From contig JAJFKW010000001.1 of assembly GCA_021773015.1 (NCBI GenBank), positions 2,649,305 to 2,713,304 on the forward strand: a stretch of DNA of 64,000 nucleotides, given 5' to 3'. The stretch is from Woeseia sp. GTDB lineage: Bacteria > Pseudomonadota > Gammaproteobacteria > Steroidobacterales > Woeseiaceae. This document shows, piece by piece, positions 17,102 through 28,765 of this stretch; positions within the stretch are counted from its first letter, which is position 1, and every line of letters begins with the position of its first letter. The notes beneath the pieces are model-generated. The model did not search any database. It saw only the letters and a list, made by a program, of their open reading frames with translations, and had not been told where the DNA came from. Both the position numbers and the translations under genes were made by a program.

Positions 17102-18164
17102 GCGGTATCGCCTTCTTTGCAGCTAACGGTATTCGTAAAAAGAACGTCGTCTTTCCGGGTCTGCTTTCGAACTCTATCAGTCCGGAATGGCGGCTAAGCA
17201 GTTCTTGCGCTGCTGGTAGGCCGAGTCCCGTACCGTCCGGCCGGCTCGTTACCAGCGGGTAAAAAATCGAACCCTGCAGATCGGCGGGTATCCCCGGACC
17301 ATCGTCCTCTATTTCGATGCTTACAATGTTCCTATGGCGGGTATCGCCGATTGTGAAATTCATCATCGCGCGGCTACGCAAGGTAATGGTGCCATGTCCA
17401 TCGAGCGCAGCCGCTGCATTGCGTACGACATTCAGCAACGCTTGGACAATCTGGTCGCGGTCCAGCGGGATCAACGGCAAACCAGGGTCGTAATCGCGCC
17501 GGATGGTGAGCTTGTCACCGACCTCGGTACTCAGCACGCGCATCACGTATTCGAGCACCTCGTGAATATTCGTGGGCTGTTTGTTTGGCGGACCTCCCGG
17601 GCCCAAGAGAGTGTCGACGAGATCGGCAAGGCGATCGGCTTCGCTGATAATGACGTCTGTATACTCTTGCAGCTCTTCCCTATCCAACTGTTTGCCCAGA
17701 AGTTGCGCGGCGCCGCGCAGACCGCCCAGTGGATTCTTGATTTCGTGCGCAAGCTGGCGAATCATTTGCCGGCCAGCCCCGTGCTGAATAAGCAATGCAT
17801 TCTCGCGATTGATTTTTAATCGTCTGGTGACGTCCGTCATTTCCACCAGTAATATCGTTCCCGCGCCGCGACCGCGTAGGCTCGACACTCTGCAGTCAAC
17901 GACACGACTTTCAGAATGTACTTCAGTCGGCCCGAGTTGAATTTCGTTTGCGTAAGTAATGGCGGACTCAAGAACACGCGACAATACGGTTTCGAAGTCC
18001 TTGTGATCGCCGAGCAAAGGTAACAGCGGTTTTTGGATTGCGCGTTGTTGACTGATGCCGAGCAGGTTTTCAGCTGCCGGGTTAAGCTCGTGGATCAGAA
18101 AGCTGTCATCGAGAACGATGATGGCAGTGTTGAGATTTTCGATGAGCCGTCGTGCACTCGGCAA
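17094..18164 (-). CDS. glnL: Nitrogen regulation sensor kinase NtrB
   Basis: A cytoplasmic histidine kinase/phosphatase that controls NtrC according to PII status. A PAS domain (IENLNTAIIVLDDSF onwards) is followed by the H box QLAHEIKNPLGG with phospho-acceptor His140, the N box, and the GHKL ATPase motifs IEDDGPGIPADL and GTGLGLPAAQELL. No ATG fits. I use the TTG at 18164, which gives 356 residues and puts the His within one residue of that in E. coli NtrB. The longer open frame to 18449 lies wholly across the DUF4124 gene in another frame and reads as low-complexity sequence. The start remains uncertain. It overlaps ntrC by 8 bp. Confidence 0.93.
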   Translation of the reverse strand: MPSARRLIENLNTAIIVLDDSFLIHELNPAAENLLGISQQRAIQKPLLPLLGDHKDFETVLSRVLESAITYANEIQLGPTEVHSESRVVDCRVSSLRGRGAGTILLVEMTDVTRRLKINRENALLIQHGAGRQMIRQLAHEIKNPLGGLRGAAQLLGKQLDREELQEYTDVIISEADRLADLVDTLLGPGGPPNKQPTNIHEVLEYVMRVLSTEVGDKLTIRRDYDPGLPLIPLDRDQIVQALLNVVRNAAAALDGHGTITLRSRAMMNFTIGDTRHRNIVSIEIEDDGPGIPADLQGSIFYPLVTSRPDGTGLGLPAAQELLSRHSGLIEFESRPGKTTFFLRIPLAAKKAIPRG

Positions 18165-18205
18165 ATCGCCGTCGCCGTCGCGATTACCCGCCGGCGGCGG
18201 TGCGC

Positions 18206-18745
18206 CTAATTGATCACCGAATTCTGCTGTACGTAAAAGCGATTGATCTCGCTGCGCATCATTAGCTTCCCGGTCTCGTCCACGATCTCCGCCTGAACAC
18301 GATGAACGCCGCGAAAAACTTCCTGTAACTCTACCGTCGTCCCCGTTGCCATCGTCGGCACACCATTCAAATACACGCGAACCTGGTCCCCCGTTCGCAA
18401 GGCCGGTTCGATGCTCAGCGTCACGTTCAAGACGCCAGCGATGTTCCACAACGTTTCCTCCGCGCCGGGTGTCGCCACTTCAAGTCGCTCGTAGGCAAAT
18501 GGCTGGTTGCTGGGCGGCTGCTCTGTTTGTTCCGCGGCATTGTTTGATGTTCGCGCGGCAGGGCGTGGTCGTTGGGTTGCTCTGCTCGCGCTACTGTTAC
18601 CCGACAGCTGGACCTGGACAGCACCAGGATGCGGCCGGTCCGAGTAATGGACAATGCCGTTCTCATCGGTCCATTTGTAAGCTTGCGCAAATACCGCTCC
18701 GGCAAAGAGCAGCGTCGCGAAAACCAAAATAGCTCGCTTAACCAT
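18206..18745 (-). CDS. DUF4124 domain-containing exported protein
   Basis: A 179-residue exported protein of unknown function. I use the ATG at 18745, followed at once by a signal peptide (MVKRAILVFATLLFAGAVFAQ). The next segment, YKWTDENGIVHYSDRPHPGA, is the DUF4124 signature seen in many proteobacterial envelope proteins. A low-complexity linker rich in Ala, Ser, Gln and Pro follows, and then a C-terminal beta-rich part with NGVPTMATGTTVELQEVFRGVH. DUF4124 genes commonly sit between glnA and ntrB in gammaproteobacteria, as here, but no function in nitrogen control is established. Confidence 0.88.
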   Translation of the reverse strand: MVKRAILVFATLLFAGAVFAQAYKWTDENGIVHYSDRPHPGAVQVQLSGNSSASRATQRPRPAARTSNNAAEQTEQPPSNQPFAYERLEVATPGAEETLWNIAGVLNVTLSIEPALRTGDQVRVYLNGVPTMATGTTVELQEVFRGVHRVQAEIVDETGKLMMRSEINRFYVQQNSVIN

Positions 18746-18845
18746 GTGCTTAGCATAGCAGCAACTCATTTGGTGCATAGTGGCGATGGTTCAAAAATGC
18801 CGCTCCGATCACATTTTTTTCGAAAAATTAGAAGCTTGCGGGACT

Positions 18846-18871
18846 GTTTTGGACTTTGTGGAGCCCAAAAC
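18846..18871 (-). terminator. Stem-loop downstream of glnA
   Basis: GTTTTGGGCT and AGTCCAAAAC form a stem of nine pairs with one mismatch around a six-base loop, 16 bp past the glnA stop. No U tract follows immediately; a TTTTTC run appears some 25 bases later. It may terminate or attenuate glnA transcripts ahead of the DUF4124-ntrBC genes. Confidence 0.45.
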
Positions 18872-18886
18872 AGCGTCATTTTCCGC

Positions 18887-20314
18887 CTACAAGCTGAAGT
18901 ACATATCGAACTCGACCGGATGGGTGGTCATTCGCAGCCGTGTCACATTCTCGTTTTTCAGGTCGATGTAGGCATCGATCAGGTCATCGCTGAATACACC
19001 GCCCGCTTTCAAAAACTCGCGATCGCCATCCAATTCGTTCAACGCCTCCTCCAGCGAAAACGCAACGAGATTCAGGTCCTTTTCCTCTTCAGGCGGCAGG
19101 TCATACAAGTCCTTGTCCATCGCGTCGCCCGGGTGAATCTTGTTTTGGATGCCGTCGAGGCCAGCCAGCAGCATTGCTGAGAACGCCAAGTATGGATTTG
19201 CCATGGAATCCGGAAAGCGCAATTCGATGCGGCGACCCTTGGGATTTGACTCATAAGGGATGCGAATAGACGCGGATCGGTTGCGCGCTGAATACGCGAG
19301 GATCGTAGGTGCCTCGAAACCGGGCACCAAACGCTTGTAGCTATTGGTTGAAGGGTTTGCGAACGCGTTAAGTGCTTTCGCGTGCTTAACCAGCCCACCG
19401 ATGTAGTAGAGCGCGTCATCGGAAAGCCCACCATAGCCATCACCGGTAAAAAGATTTGTGCCGTCCTTGAATAGCGACTGATGCACGTGCATACCATTAC
19501 CGTTGTCGTTGACCAGTGGCTTGGGCATAAACGTTGCCGTTTTTCCGTAGCCATGTGCAACATTGTGAACAACGTATTTGAGAATCTGTACTTCGTCCGC
19601 CTTGCGAATGAGGGTGCCGAATTTCACGCCTATCTCGCATTGTCCGGCGGTTGCCACCTCGTGGTGATGCACTTCCGTTTCCAGGCCCATTTCTTCCAGC
19701 GCCAGACACATTGACGATCGTACGTCGTGTAGAGAATCGACCGGTGGCACCGGGAAATAGCCGCCTTTGACCGTCGGTCTGTGCCCGGTGTTTGTATATT
19801 CGCCGGTTTCACGATCGTGGTAATTGCGGCTGGAGTTCCATGACGCCTCGCGGGAATCGATCTTGTAGAAAGCGCCTTCCATCGAGTCGCCCCATGAAAC
19901 ATGGTCGAACACGAAGAACTCGTTTTCGGGACCGAAAAAAGCCGTGTCCGCAATCCCGGTTGATTTCAGGTACGCCTCAGCACGGGTTGCCAAAGACCGG
20001 GGGCAACGGTCGTAACCTTGCATCGTCGCGGGTTCGACGACGTTACAACGCAAATTCATCGTCGCGTCCTCGGTAAAGATATCGACGACGGCGCTGGACG
20101 CATCGGGCATCAATATCATGTCCGACTCGTTAATGCCCTTCCAGCCGGTGATGGATGATCCGTCGAACATTTTGCCTTCTTCGAATAGATCCTCGTCGAC
20201 GGCGTGAGCTGGGACAGTGACATGCTGCTCTTTGCCCTTCGTATCAGTGAATCGGAAATCGATGAATTTGATTTCTTTGTCTTCTATTTGGCCAAGAACC
20301 TCAGCAGGCGTCAT
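18887..20314 (-). CDS. glnA: Glutamine synthetase type I
   Basis: A 475-residue GSI enzyme that makes glutamine from glutamate, ammonia and ATP in a dodecamer. Visible signatures include [17 protein letters not shown] (N-terminal beta-grasp), [12 protein letters not shown], the metal-binding [34 protein letters not shown] and the ATP/glutamate site [20 protein letters not shown]. The adenylylation Tyr in [10 protein letters not shown] is Tyr404, so control by adenylyltransferase GlnE is expected. The ATG is preceded by GGAGGAG. A sigma-54 promoter and two NtrC boxes lie upstream, so nitrogen-limitation induction is likely. The order glnA, DUF4124, ntrB, ntrC is a typical gammaproteobacterial nitrogen module. 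Confidence 0.98.
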   Translation of the reverse strand: MTPAEVLGQIEDKEIKFIDFRFTDTKGKEQHVTVPAHAVDEDLFEEGKMFDGSSITGWKGINESDMILMPDASSAVVDIFTEDATMNLRCNVVEPATMQGYDRCPRSLATRAEAYLKSTGIADTAFFGPENEFFVFDHVSWGDSMEGAFYKIDSREASWNSSRNYHDRETGEYTNTGHRPTVKGGYFPVPPVDSLHDVRSSMCLALEEMGLETEVHHHEVATAGQCEIGVKFGTLIRKADEVQILKYVVHNVAHGYGKTATFMPKPLVNDNGNGMHVHQSLFKDGTNLFTGDGYGGLSDDALYYIGGLVKHAKALNAFANPSTNSYKRLVPGFEAPTILAYSARNRSASIRIPYESNPKGRRIELRFPDSMANPYLAFSAMLLAGLDGIQNKIHPGDAMDKDLYDLPPEEEKDLNLVAFSLEEALNELDGDREFLKAGGVFSDDLIDAYIDLKNENVTRLRMTTHPVEFDMYFSL

Positions 20315-20370
20315 GTTCGTCTCCTCCAGTCATTATGTGGGTGAGCCTTTCGACTCCGTTGATCGTCTAG

Positions 20371-20386
20371 TGCACGTTTTGTGCCA
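20371..20386 (-). promoter_or_regulatory. Sigma-54 promoter of glnA
   Basis: On the minus strand the sequence reads TGGCAC, AAAAC, GTGCA. This matches the sigma-54 consensus TGGCAC-N5-TTGCA, with the invariant GG and GC at the correct 10-bp spacing and one mismatch (G for T in the -12 element). Counting from the -12 C gives a transcription start near 20360, some 46 bp before the glnA ATG. Confidence 0.8.
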
Positions 20387-20449
20387 TTTTGGGGCGTGAC
20401 ATAAGCTTTTGTTTTTTAACGTTATCGAGCTGTTCGGGCAAACCAAGTC

Positions 20450-20464
20450 GCACCATTATAGTGC
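20450..20464. promoter_or_regulatory. NtrC binding site 1 (promoter-proximal)
   Basis: GCACC-ATTAT-AGTGC is a full match to the NtrC inverted repeat GCACY-N5-RGTGC. Its centre (20457) lies about 97 bp upstream of the predicted glnA start, a usual enhancer distance. Confidence 0.72.
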
Positions 20465-20480
20465 GAAAGTGGCGTGTGTC

Positions 20481-20495
20481 GCACTAAAGTCGTGC
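20481..20495. promoter_or_regulatory. NtrC binding site 2 (distal)
   Basis: GCACT-AAAGT-CGTGC matches the NtrC inverted repeat with one deviation (C for R). Its centre is 31 bp from site 1, three helical turns, close to the spacing of the paired glnA enhancer sites in enteric bacteria. This would allow cooperative binding of two dimers. Confidence 0.65.
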
Positions 20496-20650
20496 GTCCG
20501 GTCTCCCGATATCATCAGATTAGGTGGCTTGAGTGGATCCGTCGCGCCGTTGCAAAATGCGAGTTAGTCAGATGGGCAAGTTTTTCTTGTCGCAGTGCGG
20601 CAATCGCAGGTTATACTTCTGCGCCTCTTTTTTCGCGCGTAAGCATCTCA

Positions 20651-21586
20651 ATGGACAAGGAAAAATCGCCTGAATCAAGCAGTTTTCAGGAGCTGATTCT
20701 GCGCCTGCAGCACTACTGGGCGGAGCGTGGTTGCGTTATCGCTCAACCCTACGATATGCCAATGGGTGCGGGCACGTTTCATCCGGCGACGTTTCTGCGC
20801 GCCATTGGGCCGGAGCCTTGGAGTGCCGCTTATGTGCAGCCAAGCCGGCGTCCAGCGGACGGGCGGTATGGCGATAACCCGTTTCGTTTGCAGCATTATT
20901 ATCAATATCAGGTAATCATCAAGCCGTCTCCGGACAACTTCCAAGAAATGTACTTGGACTCTCTACGCGCTATCGGTATCGACCCTACAGTTCACGATAT
21001 CCGTTTCGTCGAAGATAATTGGGAGTCGCCGTCGCTGGGCGCATGGGGTTTGGGCTGGGAGGTTTGGCTTAACGGCATGGAGGTTACCCAGTTTACTTAC
21101 TTTCAACAGGTCGGCGGTTTGGAGTGCCGTCCGGTCAGCGGCGAAATCACCTACGGCTTGGAGCGACTTGCGATGTATCTACAAGACGTCGAGAGTATTT
21201 ACGATATCGTATGGACCGACGGGCCGCTCGGCCGTATCACCTATCGCGACGTATATCATCAAAACGAAGTCGAACAGTCTCGCTACAACTTTGAGTTAGC
21301 GAATGTCGATAAACTGTTTGCAGCGTTCGACGAAATGGAGGGCGCGTGCACGTCGTTAATCGAAGAAGGTCTCGCTCTACCCGCTTACGAACAGATGTTG
21401 GGCGCGTCACATACATTTAACCTGCTGGATGCACGACAGGCGATATCCGTCAGCGAGCGACAACGTTTCATTCTGCGAGTACGTGCGATGTCTCGGGCGG
21501 TCGCCGAGGCATACTACGCATCGCGGGAGAAGCTCGGGTTTCCGATGCTCGGAACCGTGCACAGCCAAAGCGCGGGTGACGCCTGA
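20651..21586 (+). CDS. glyQ: Glycyl-tRNA synthetase alpha subunit
   Basis: A 311-residue catalytic subunit of the alpha2beta2 glycyl-tRNA synthetase, which charges tRNA-Gly. [46 protein letters not shown] and [34 protein letters not shown] (read here in part) are hallmarks of this class II enzyme. The ATG at 20651 fits the family length; the longer frame to 20474 reads through the NtrC sites and is not protein-like. The TGA overlaps the glyS ATG, so the two subunits are translationally coupled. Confidence 0.97.
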   Translation: MDKEKSPESSSFQELILRLQHYWAERGCVIAQPYDMPMGAGTFHPATFLRAIGPEPWSAAYVQPSRRPADGRYGDNPFRLQHYYQYQVIIKPSPDNFQEMYLDSLRAIGIDPTVHDIRFVEDNWESPSLGAWGLGWEVWLNGMEVTQFTYFQQVGGLECRPVSGEITYGLERLAMYLQDVESIYDIVWTDGPLGRITYRDVYHQNEVEQSRYNFELANVDKLFAAFDEMEGACTSLIEEGLALPAYEQMLGASHTFNLLDARQAISVSERQRFILRVRAMSRAVAEAYYASREKLGFPMLGTVHSQSAGDA

Positions 21587-23700
21587 TGTCTGCGAATCAT
21601 AGTGCCGACTTTTTGGTGGAAATTGGTACGGAGGAATTGCCTCCGAAAGCCTTGCCGAGCCTGATTGCCGCGTTTGCAGAGAATCTTGCTGGTTTGCTGC
21701 ACGACAACCGTTTGGCGCACGGAGCCATCACGCAATTCGCGACGCCGAGGCGCTTGGCGTTGGTTGTAGCGGCGCTCGCCTGCGCACAGGATGACCGCAG
21801 CGTGGTTGCCAAGGGGCCACCCGTAAGAATCGCTTTCGACGAGAAAGGAAAGCCGACCGCGGCGGCTGAGGCATTTGCGAAAAAATGCGGCACGAGCGTG
21901 GATCTTTTGCAGAGATCGATGACCGACAAGGGCGAGTGGCTGTTTTTCGAGTCGACCGAGACAGGGCAAGCGGCGCACGTGCTATTGCCCGCGCTGGTTG
22001 AGCAAGCTCTGCAGGCGCTGCCGATTCCTCGCCGTATGCGTTGGGGCGATTCGGAGATCGAGTTCGTTCGCCCAGTGCATTGGTCGCTAATGCTACATGG
22101 CCCGGAAATCGTAGCGGGCAAAGTTATGGGCCAAACGAACGATCGTTTGACTCGCGGCCATCGATTTATGTGTTCAGGCCCGCTTGAAATTGCGACGCCC
22201 ATTGAATACGCCGACACCCTTGAAAAGGAAGGCTTTGTTGTCGCGGACTTCGCTGAGCGGAGAAATCGGATTGTGCGCGATATCGCACTGGCCGCAGAGG
22301 CATCGGGTGGCGTGGTTTATTCCAATGACGATCTCGTCGATGAAGTCACCGCGTTGACGGAGTGGCCTGTCGCGATGGCTGGTCACTACGATGAGTCGTT
22401 TCTCAAGCTGCCTCGTGAAGTCGTTTTTTCTTCTATGACCGGGCATCAGAGATATTTCCCGGTATTGGCCACAAGTGGCGAGTTATTGCCAGCATTCGTC
22501 TTCGTTGCTAATTTACAAAGCAGCGATGCGGAGCAAGTTAAAGATGGCAACGAACGCGTCATAAAGCCGCGCCTCGCGGATGCGGTATTTTTTTGGGACG
22601 CGGATCGCAAAGTTACGCTTTCGGAGCGTCGCGCCGATCTCGATCGGGTTGTTTATCAACGTGGTCTTGGCAGCATGCTGGATAAGTCGACACGCCTTGA
22701 AAAGCTTTGCGAGGTAATCGCACGAGCCGCTGGATTGGCTGCGGGAGATGCGATAGCAGCGGCAAGCATTGCTAAGTGTGATCTCTTAACGGGCATGGTC
22801 GGCGAGTTTCCAGAATTACAGGGCGTCATGGGTCAGCACTATGCGCGCGCTGAAGGTGCCAGTGATGCGATATCGCTGGCGATCGGCGAGCAGTACCGGC
22901 CTCGGTTCGCCGCCGACACGATCGCTGATTCAAAAGCGGGCCGAATTCTTTCATTGGCCGACAAAGTGGATACTTTGGCCGGAGTGTTCGCCATAGGCAA
23001 GCGGCCGACGGGCAACAAAGATCCGTTTGGTCTGCGGCGCGCCGCATTGGGTTTTGTGCGCACGCTCATAGAGGGCGATATCAATTTGCTCGTCTCTGAG
23101 CTATGTGCGAGCGCGGTTGCTCTGCAGCCGGTCGACGAGCTTGATATACATCAAACTGCTGCAGATTTAGAACGTTTTATCGACGATCGATTGCGTAGCT
23201 ACTACGTGGAGCGGGTCGGTATTGCTGCGGATAGCTTTGAAGCGGTTAGTTCTTGCCGCGACCGGCGGGAAATTTCTCTCGCTGATTTCCATCAGCGCGT
23301 CCTTGCTGTTGAAGATTTCCGGAAAATTCCTGACGCGGAGAGCCTTGCGGCCGCCAACAAGCGCATTGGCAACATGCTGCAAAGTATCGCTGTTGCCGCA
23401 AACGTGAATGTCGACGATAGTTTGTTGACGGTTGATGCGGAGGTCGCTCTGTTTGGGGCTTTGGAACTGGCGCTTGCCGATGTGTCCCCGCTGCGCGCGC
23501 AGAGAAATTATGCTGCCGTATTGGCGCGTCTAGCGCAGCTGCGGGAGCCGGTCGATCGATTCTTCGATGAGGTCATGGTGATGGCTGACGATCCTGCATT
23601 GCAAGAGAATCGGTTGGCGTTGCTGGCTCGATTGCAAGAACCGTTTCAGTCGGTAGCTGATATTTCGAAGTTGGCAAGTAAAGTCAGCGCCCCCGGATAG
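21586..23700 (+). CDS. glyS: Glycyl-tRNA synthetase beta subunit
   Basis: A 704-residue beta subunit needed for tRNA binding by the heterotetrameric glycyl-tRNA synthetase. The N-terminal DFLVEIGTEELPPKALPSL, the MRWGDSEIEFVRPVHW segment, FSSMTGHQRYFPV and the HD-like LGSMLDKSTRLEKLCEVI are characteristic. The C-terminal anticodon-binding-like domain (DALRP type) includes LALADVSPLRAQRNY. It begins in a TGATG overlap with glyQ. The length is standard (689 in E. coli). Confidence 0.97.
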   Translation: MSANHSADFLVEIGTEELPPKALPSLIAAFAENLAGLLHDNRLAHGAITQFATPRRLALVVAALACAQDDRSVVAKGPPVRIAFDEKGKPTAAAEAFAKKCGTSVDLLQRSMTDKGEWLFFESTETGQAAHVLLPALVEQALQALPIPRRMRWGDSEIEFVRPVHWSLMLHGPEIVAGKVMGQTNDRLTRGHRFMCSGPLEIATPIEYADTLEKEGFVVADFAERRNRIVRDIALAAEASGGVVYSNDDLVDEVTALTEWPVAMAGHYDESFLKLPREVVFSSMTGHQRYFPVLATSGELLPAFVFVANLQSSDAEQVKDGNERVIKPRLADAVFFWDADRKVTLSERRADLDRVVYQRGLGSMLDKSTRLEKLCEVIARAAGLAAGDAIAAASIAKCDLLTGMVGEFPELQGVMGQHYARAEGASDAISLAIGEQYRPRFAADTIADSKAGRILSLADKVDTLAGVFAIGKRPTGNKDPFGLRRAALGFVRTLIEGDINLLVSELCASAVALQPVDELDIHQTAADLERFIDDRLRSYYVERVGIAADSFEAVSSCRDRREISLADFHQRVLAVEDFRKIPDAESLAAANKRIGNMLQSIAVAANVNVDDSLLTVDAEVALFGALELALADVSPLRAQRNYAAVLARLAQLREPVDRFFDEVMVMADDPALQENRLALLARLQEPFQSVADISKLASKVSAPG

Positions 23701-23715
23701 CTTGGGAATCGCGCC

Positions 23716-24441
23716 GTGATTTGGATCCGTTCGTTTCTGTTTCAGGTATTTTTTTTCGCGTCCGTTACTTTCGCCTCGCTGATGATAGCGCTGTGCGTGC
23801 TCTTTCCTTTTCGCGTTCGATTCTTTTTTGCGCACTGGTGGGGACGCAGCATGTTATGGGTCGGCGATTGGCTCTGTGGATTGAAATACAGCATTGAAGG
23901 CCGCGAGAACATCCCAGACACCGCTTCTGTTATTTTGATTAAGCACTCCACCGTGTTCGAGACTTATGCGCAGCTCGCGGTATTTCCGCCGCAGACTTGG
24001 GTTCTGAAAAGAGAACTAAAATGGATTCCTATTTTCGGCTGGGGCGTCGCAGCGATGAAAACTATTGCGATTGACCGCGGTGCGGGTAGGACAGCGGTTA
24101 CGCAGGTGGTCGAGCAGGGTAAGCAGCGCCTGGCAGATGGCATTTGGGTAACCGTGTTTCCCGAAGGTACGCGCGTGCCGGTCGGTCAGTCAAAGAAGTA
24201 TGGTATCAGCGGCGTGGCGCTTGCGAAGGATGCGGGCGTATTGATATTGCCGGTTGCACACAATGCCGGCGATTTGTGGGCGCGCCGCGGCTTCTTGAAA
24301 AAACCGGGTCTCATCCGCTTTGTGATTGGAAAGCCGATTGATCCTTCCGGCCACACCCTTCGTGAATGCAATGAGATCGTTCGCGATTGGATCGACCGCA
24401 CCGTGACGGAGATCAGCGCACCGCCAGACGCTGAACGATAA
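23716..24441 (+). CDS. 1-acyl-glycerol-3-phosphate acyltransferase family protein (PlsC-like)
   Basis: A 241-residue membrane-bound acyltransferase with a GTG start. Two hydrophobic N-terminal stretches (about 8-30 and 40-55) precede the catalytic motif. The HX4D box appears as His77-STVF-Glu82 (HX4E), a variant common in one PlsC subgroup rather than a defect. The FPEGTRVPVGQ block that binds glycerol 3-phosphate is intact, and VAHNAGDLWARRGFLKKPG follows. The enzyme should acylate lysophosphatidic acid or a related lysolipid. It lies 15 bp after glyS, so it is probably co-transcribed. The usual gmhB gene found in between in many gammaproteobacteria is absent. Confidence 0.9.
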   Translation: MIWIRSFLFQVFFFASVTFASLMIALCVLFPFRVRFFFAHWWGRSMLWVGDWLCGLKYSIEGRENIPDTASVILIKHSTVFETYAQLAVFPPQTWVLKRELKWIPIFGWGVAAMKTIAIDRGAGRTAVTQVVEQGKQRLADGIWVTVFPEGTRVPVGQSKKYGISGVALAKDAGVLILPVAHNAGDLWARRGFLKKPGLIRFVIGKPIDPSGHTLRECNEIVRDWIDRTVTEISAPPDAER

Positions 24442-24504
24442 GGCGCATTGTTAGAGGGCACTACTAACTTTGGCATGGGGTACAATACGATTTTTTCATT
24501 GCGT

Positions 24505-24969
<465 letters not shown>

Positions 24970-24980
24970 CGTGTTGCTGG

Positions 24981-27434
<2,454 letters not shown>

Positions 27435-27569
27435 TTAAGCCGGCGCATTGTAACATTTCGGGCACCGCAAAGGGCTTTCTTGGGTGGTCACATTAGGTGT
27501 TTTTTGGTTATTATTTCGGCCCTTAGCCAGCGGCTAAATGGCGAAAAGATTAGCGCTGTTTGCGGCCCT

Positions 27570-27608
27570 CAGCCAAGCCCCGCGGAGCCGGCGTAATGCG
27601 CTTGGCTG
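27570..27608 (-). other. Inverted repeat in the recF-gyrB gap
   Basis: CAGCCAAGC (27570-27578) and GCTTGGCTG (27600-27608) form a perfect nine-base inverted repeat around a 21-base loop. A second smaller hairpin, TTAGCC-AGC-GGCTAA, lies at 27523-27537, nearer gyrB. Neither is followed by a T tract on the minus strand. They could be part of the gyrB leader or a weak recF transcript end. The rest of the 27420-27692 gap shows nothing recognisable. Confidence 0.5.
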
Positions 27609-27692
27609 GCTTTGGCCGAGAGCGTCCTTTCGCGTGCGCCAATGCGAAACCTACAGCAAGAAAAGGGACGCGCATTGCTGACTTGGTTCTGC

Positions 27693-28760
27693 CTAGCCCT
27701 CTGCTTTCATCAACGTGCCGCGTTCCACGTGGAACAGCGCCGGCGCGCTAGGGAAAAGCCGCGAGTCCGGCTCTAATGCGGTCGCCACGACCTGACACCC
27801 CAGATTTATGACACGCGCCATTAGGCGCCCGAGCGACGAAGCGTCAAGTTCAGCCGCCGGATCGTCCAAAAGCAACAGAAGCGGTCGTTCAGTCTCACTC
27901 TGCACAAGTTCAGTGGCCGTCAGAATAAGCGCACACGCCAGCAGTTTCTGCTGACCCCGCGATACAATCTTCCGCGCCATTCGGTCGTCCAACGCAAGCT
28001 TTAGATCAGCACGATGAGGGCCGGCGTGCGTCGTACCATACTCTCGATCCCTTGCCCGATTTTTAGAAAGAGCGGCATCGAGGGCACTATCGGATGCCCA
28101 GCCCTGCCGATATTCTACTGCGGCGGAATGCTCCAGCAAATCCTCGGCAACCTCTTCAAACACCATTGCACAAAGACCCGTGATTTGAACCCGAAACTGA
28201 TGAACCAAGCTCGCGGACTCCAGAAACTCTCTATCCCAGGAATCCAGCACGGCCTCCGACGCACCCTCTTTCAATGCCGCATTTCTCTGCTTTAATGCGC
28301 GCCGGAACCTCCGCCAAACAGCCAAATACCCTGGTTCCACGTGGAACGCTATCCAGTCGAGATAACGCCGGCGGACTTCTGGATTACCGGAAACGAGTTC
28401 ATGAACATCTGGATCGACGATTTGTAGCGGCAAAGCTTCGGCAAGTTTCGCTGTACCGGCGGACTCCCCATCCACCCTTATCTCTAAGCCCTCTTTGCTA
28501 TTCCTTACGCCGACGGTAGCCTCTCTGCCGCCGCGCCCTACCTTGCCGAGCAATAGCAGCTCGTGCGCCCCATGTTTAATGACATCTTGGGTTGCCGAAC
28601 TGCGAAAGGATTTGCCGCGCCCCAAATAAGCAATGGCTTCCAACAAGCTCGTTTTGCCGGACGCATTTTCCCCAAAAATAAGATTGTAGTGGCGATCCGC
28701 CACGAATTGCGCTTCTTCAAAGCACCGAAAAGCCGTCAGCTTCAGACTAAGTAACGCCAA
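27693..28760 (-). CDS. recF: DNA replication and repair protein RecF
   Basis: A 355-residue SMC-like ATPase that loads RecA at gaps with RecO and RecR. A TTG start is used, 5 bp after the dnaN stop. Walker A reads IFGENASGKTSLLEAI, the signature motif region VSRGQQKLLACALIL and Walker B PLLLLLDDPAAELD. YREYGTTHAGPHRADL is also typical. The position directly after dnaN is standard for gammaproteobacteria. The C-terminus FHVERGT is RecF-like. Confidence 0.96.
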   Translation of the reverse strand: MALLSLKLTAFRCFEEAQFVADRHYNLIFGENASGKTSLLEAIAYLGRGKSFRSSATQDVIKHGAHELLLLGKVGRGGREATVGVRNSKEGLEIRVDGESAGTAKLAEALPLQIVDPDVHELVSGNPEVRRRYLDWIAFHVEPGYLAVWRRFRRALKQRNAALKEGASEAVLDSWDREFLESASLVHQFRVQITGLCAMVFEEVAEDLLEHSAAVEYRQGWASDSALDAALSKNRARDREYGTTHAGPHRADLKLALDDRMARKIVSRGQQKLLACALILTATELVQSETERPLLLLLDDPAAELDASSLGRLMARVINLGCQVVATALEPDSRLFPSAPALFHVERGTLMKAEG

Positions 28761-28765
28761 TCAAA

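Larger units (their letters stand above)
20315..20650. promoter_or_regulatory. glnA/glyQ divergent control region
   Basis: This 336-bp gap separates the divergent glnA and glyQ genes. It holds the glnA leader with ribosome binding site, a sigma-54 promoter (20371-20386) and two NtrC-type boxes (20450-20464 and 20481-20495). I could not identify a convincing sigma-70 promoter for glyQ in it. No reading frame or RNA gene is evident. Confidence 0.75.

Noticed and set aside
17094-18449. Extended ntrB reading frame starting at 18449
   Set aside because: The N-terminal 95 residues lie within the DUF4124 gene in another frame and are low-complexity. The TTG at 18164 puts the phospho-acceptor His where NtrB family members have it.
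20474-20650. Upstream extension of glyQ
   Set aside because: The extension runs over NtrC-type boxes and its translation is not protein-like; the family length fits the ATG at 20651.
27560-27751. Plus-strand reading frame of 63 codons in the recF-gyrB gap
   Set aside because: No homology signal is recognisable, it runs into recF on the other strand, and it has no ribosome binding site.
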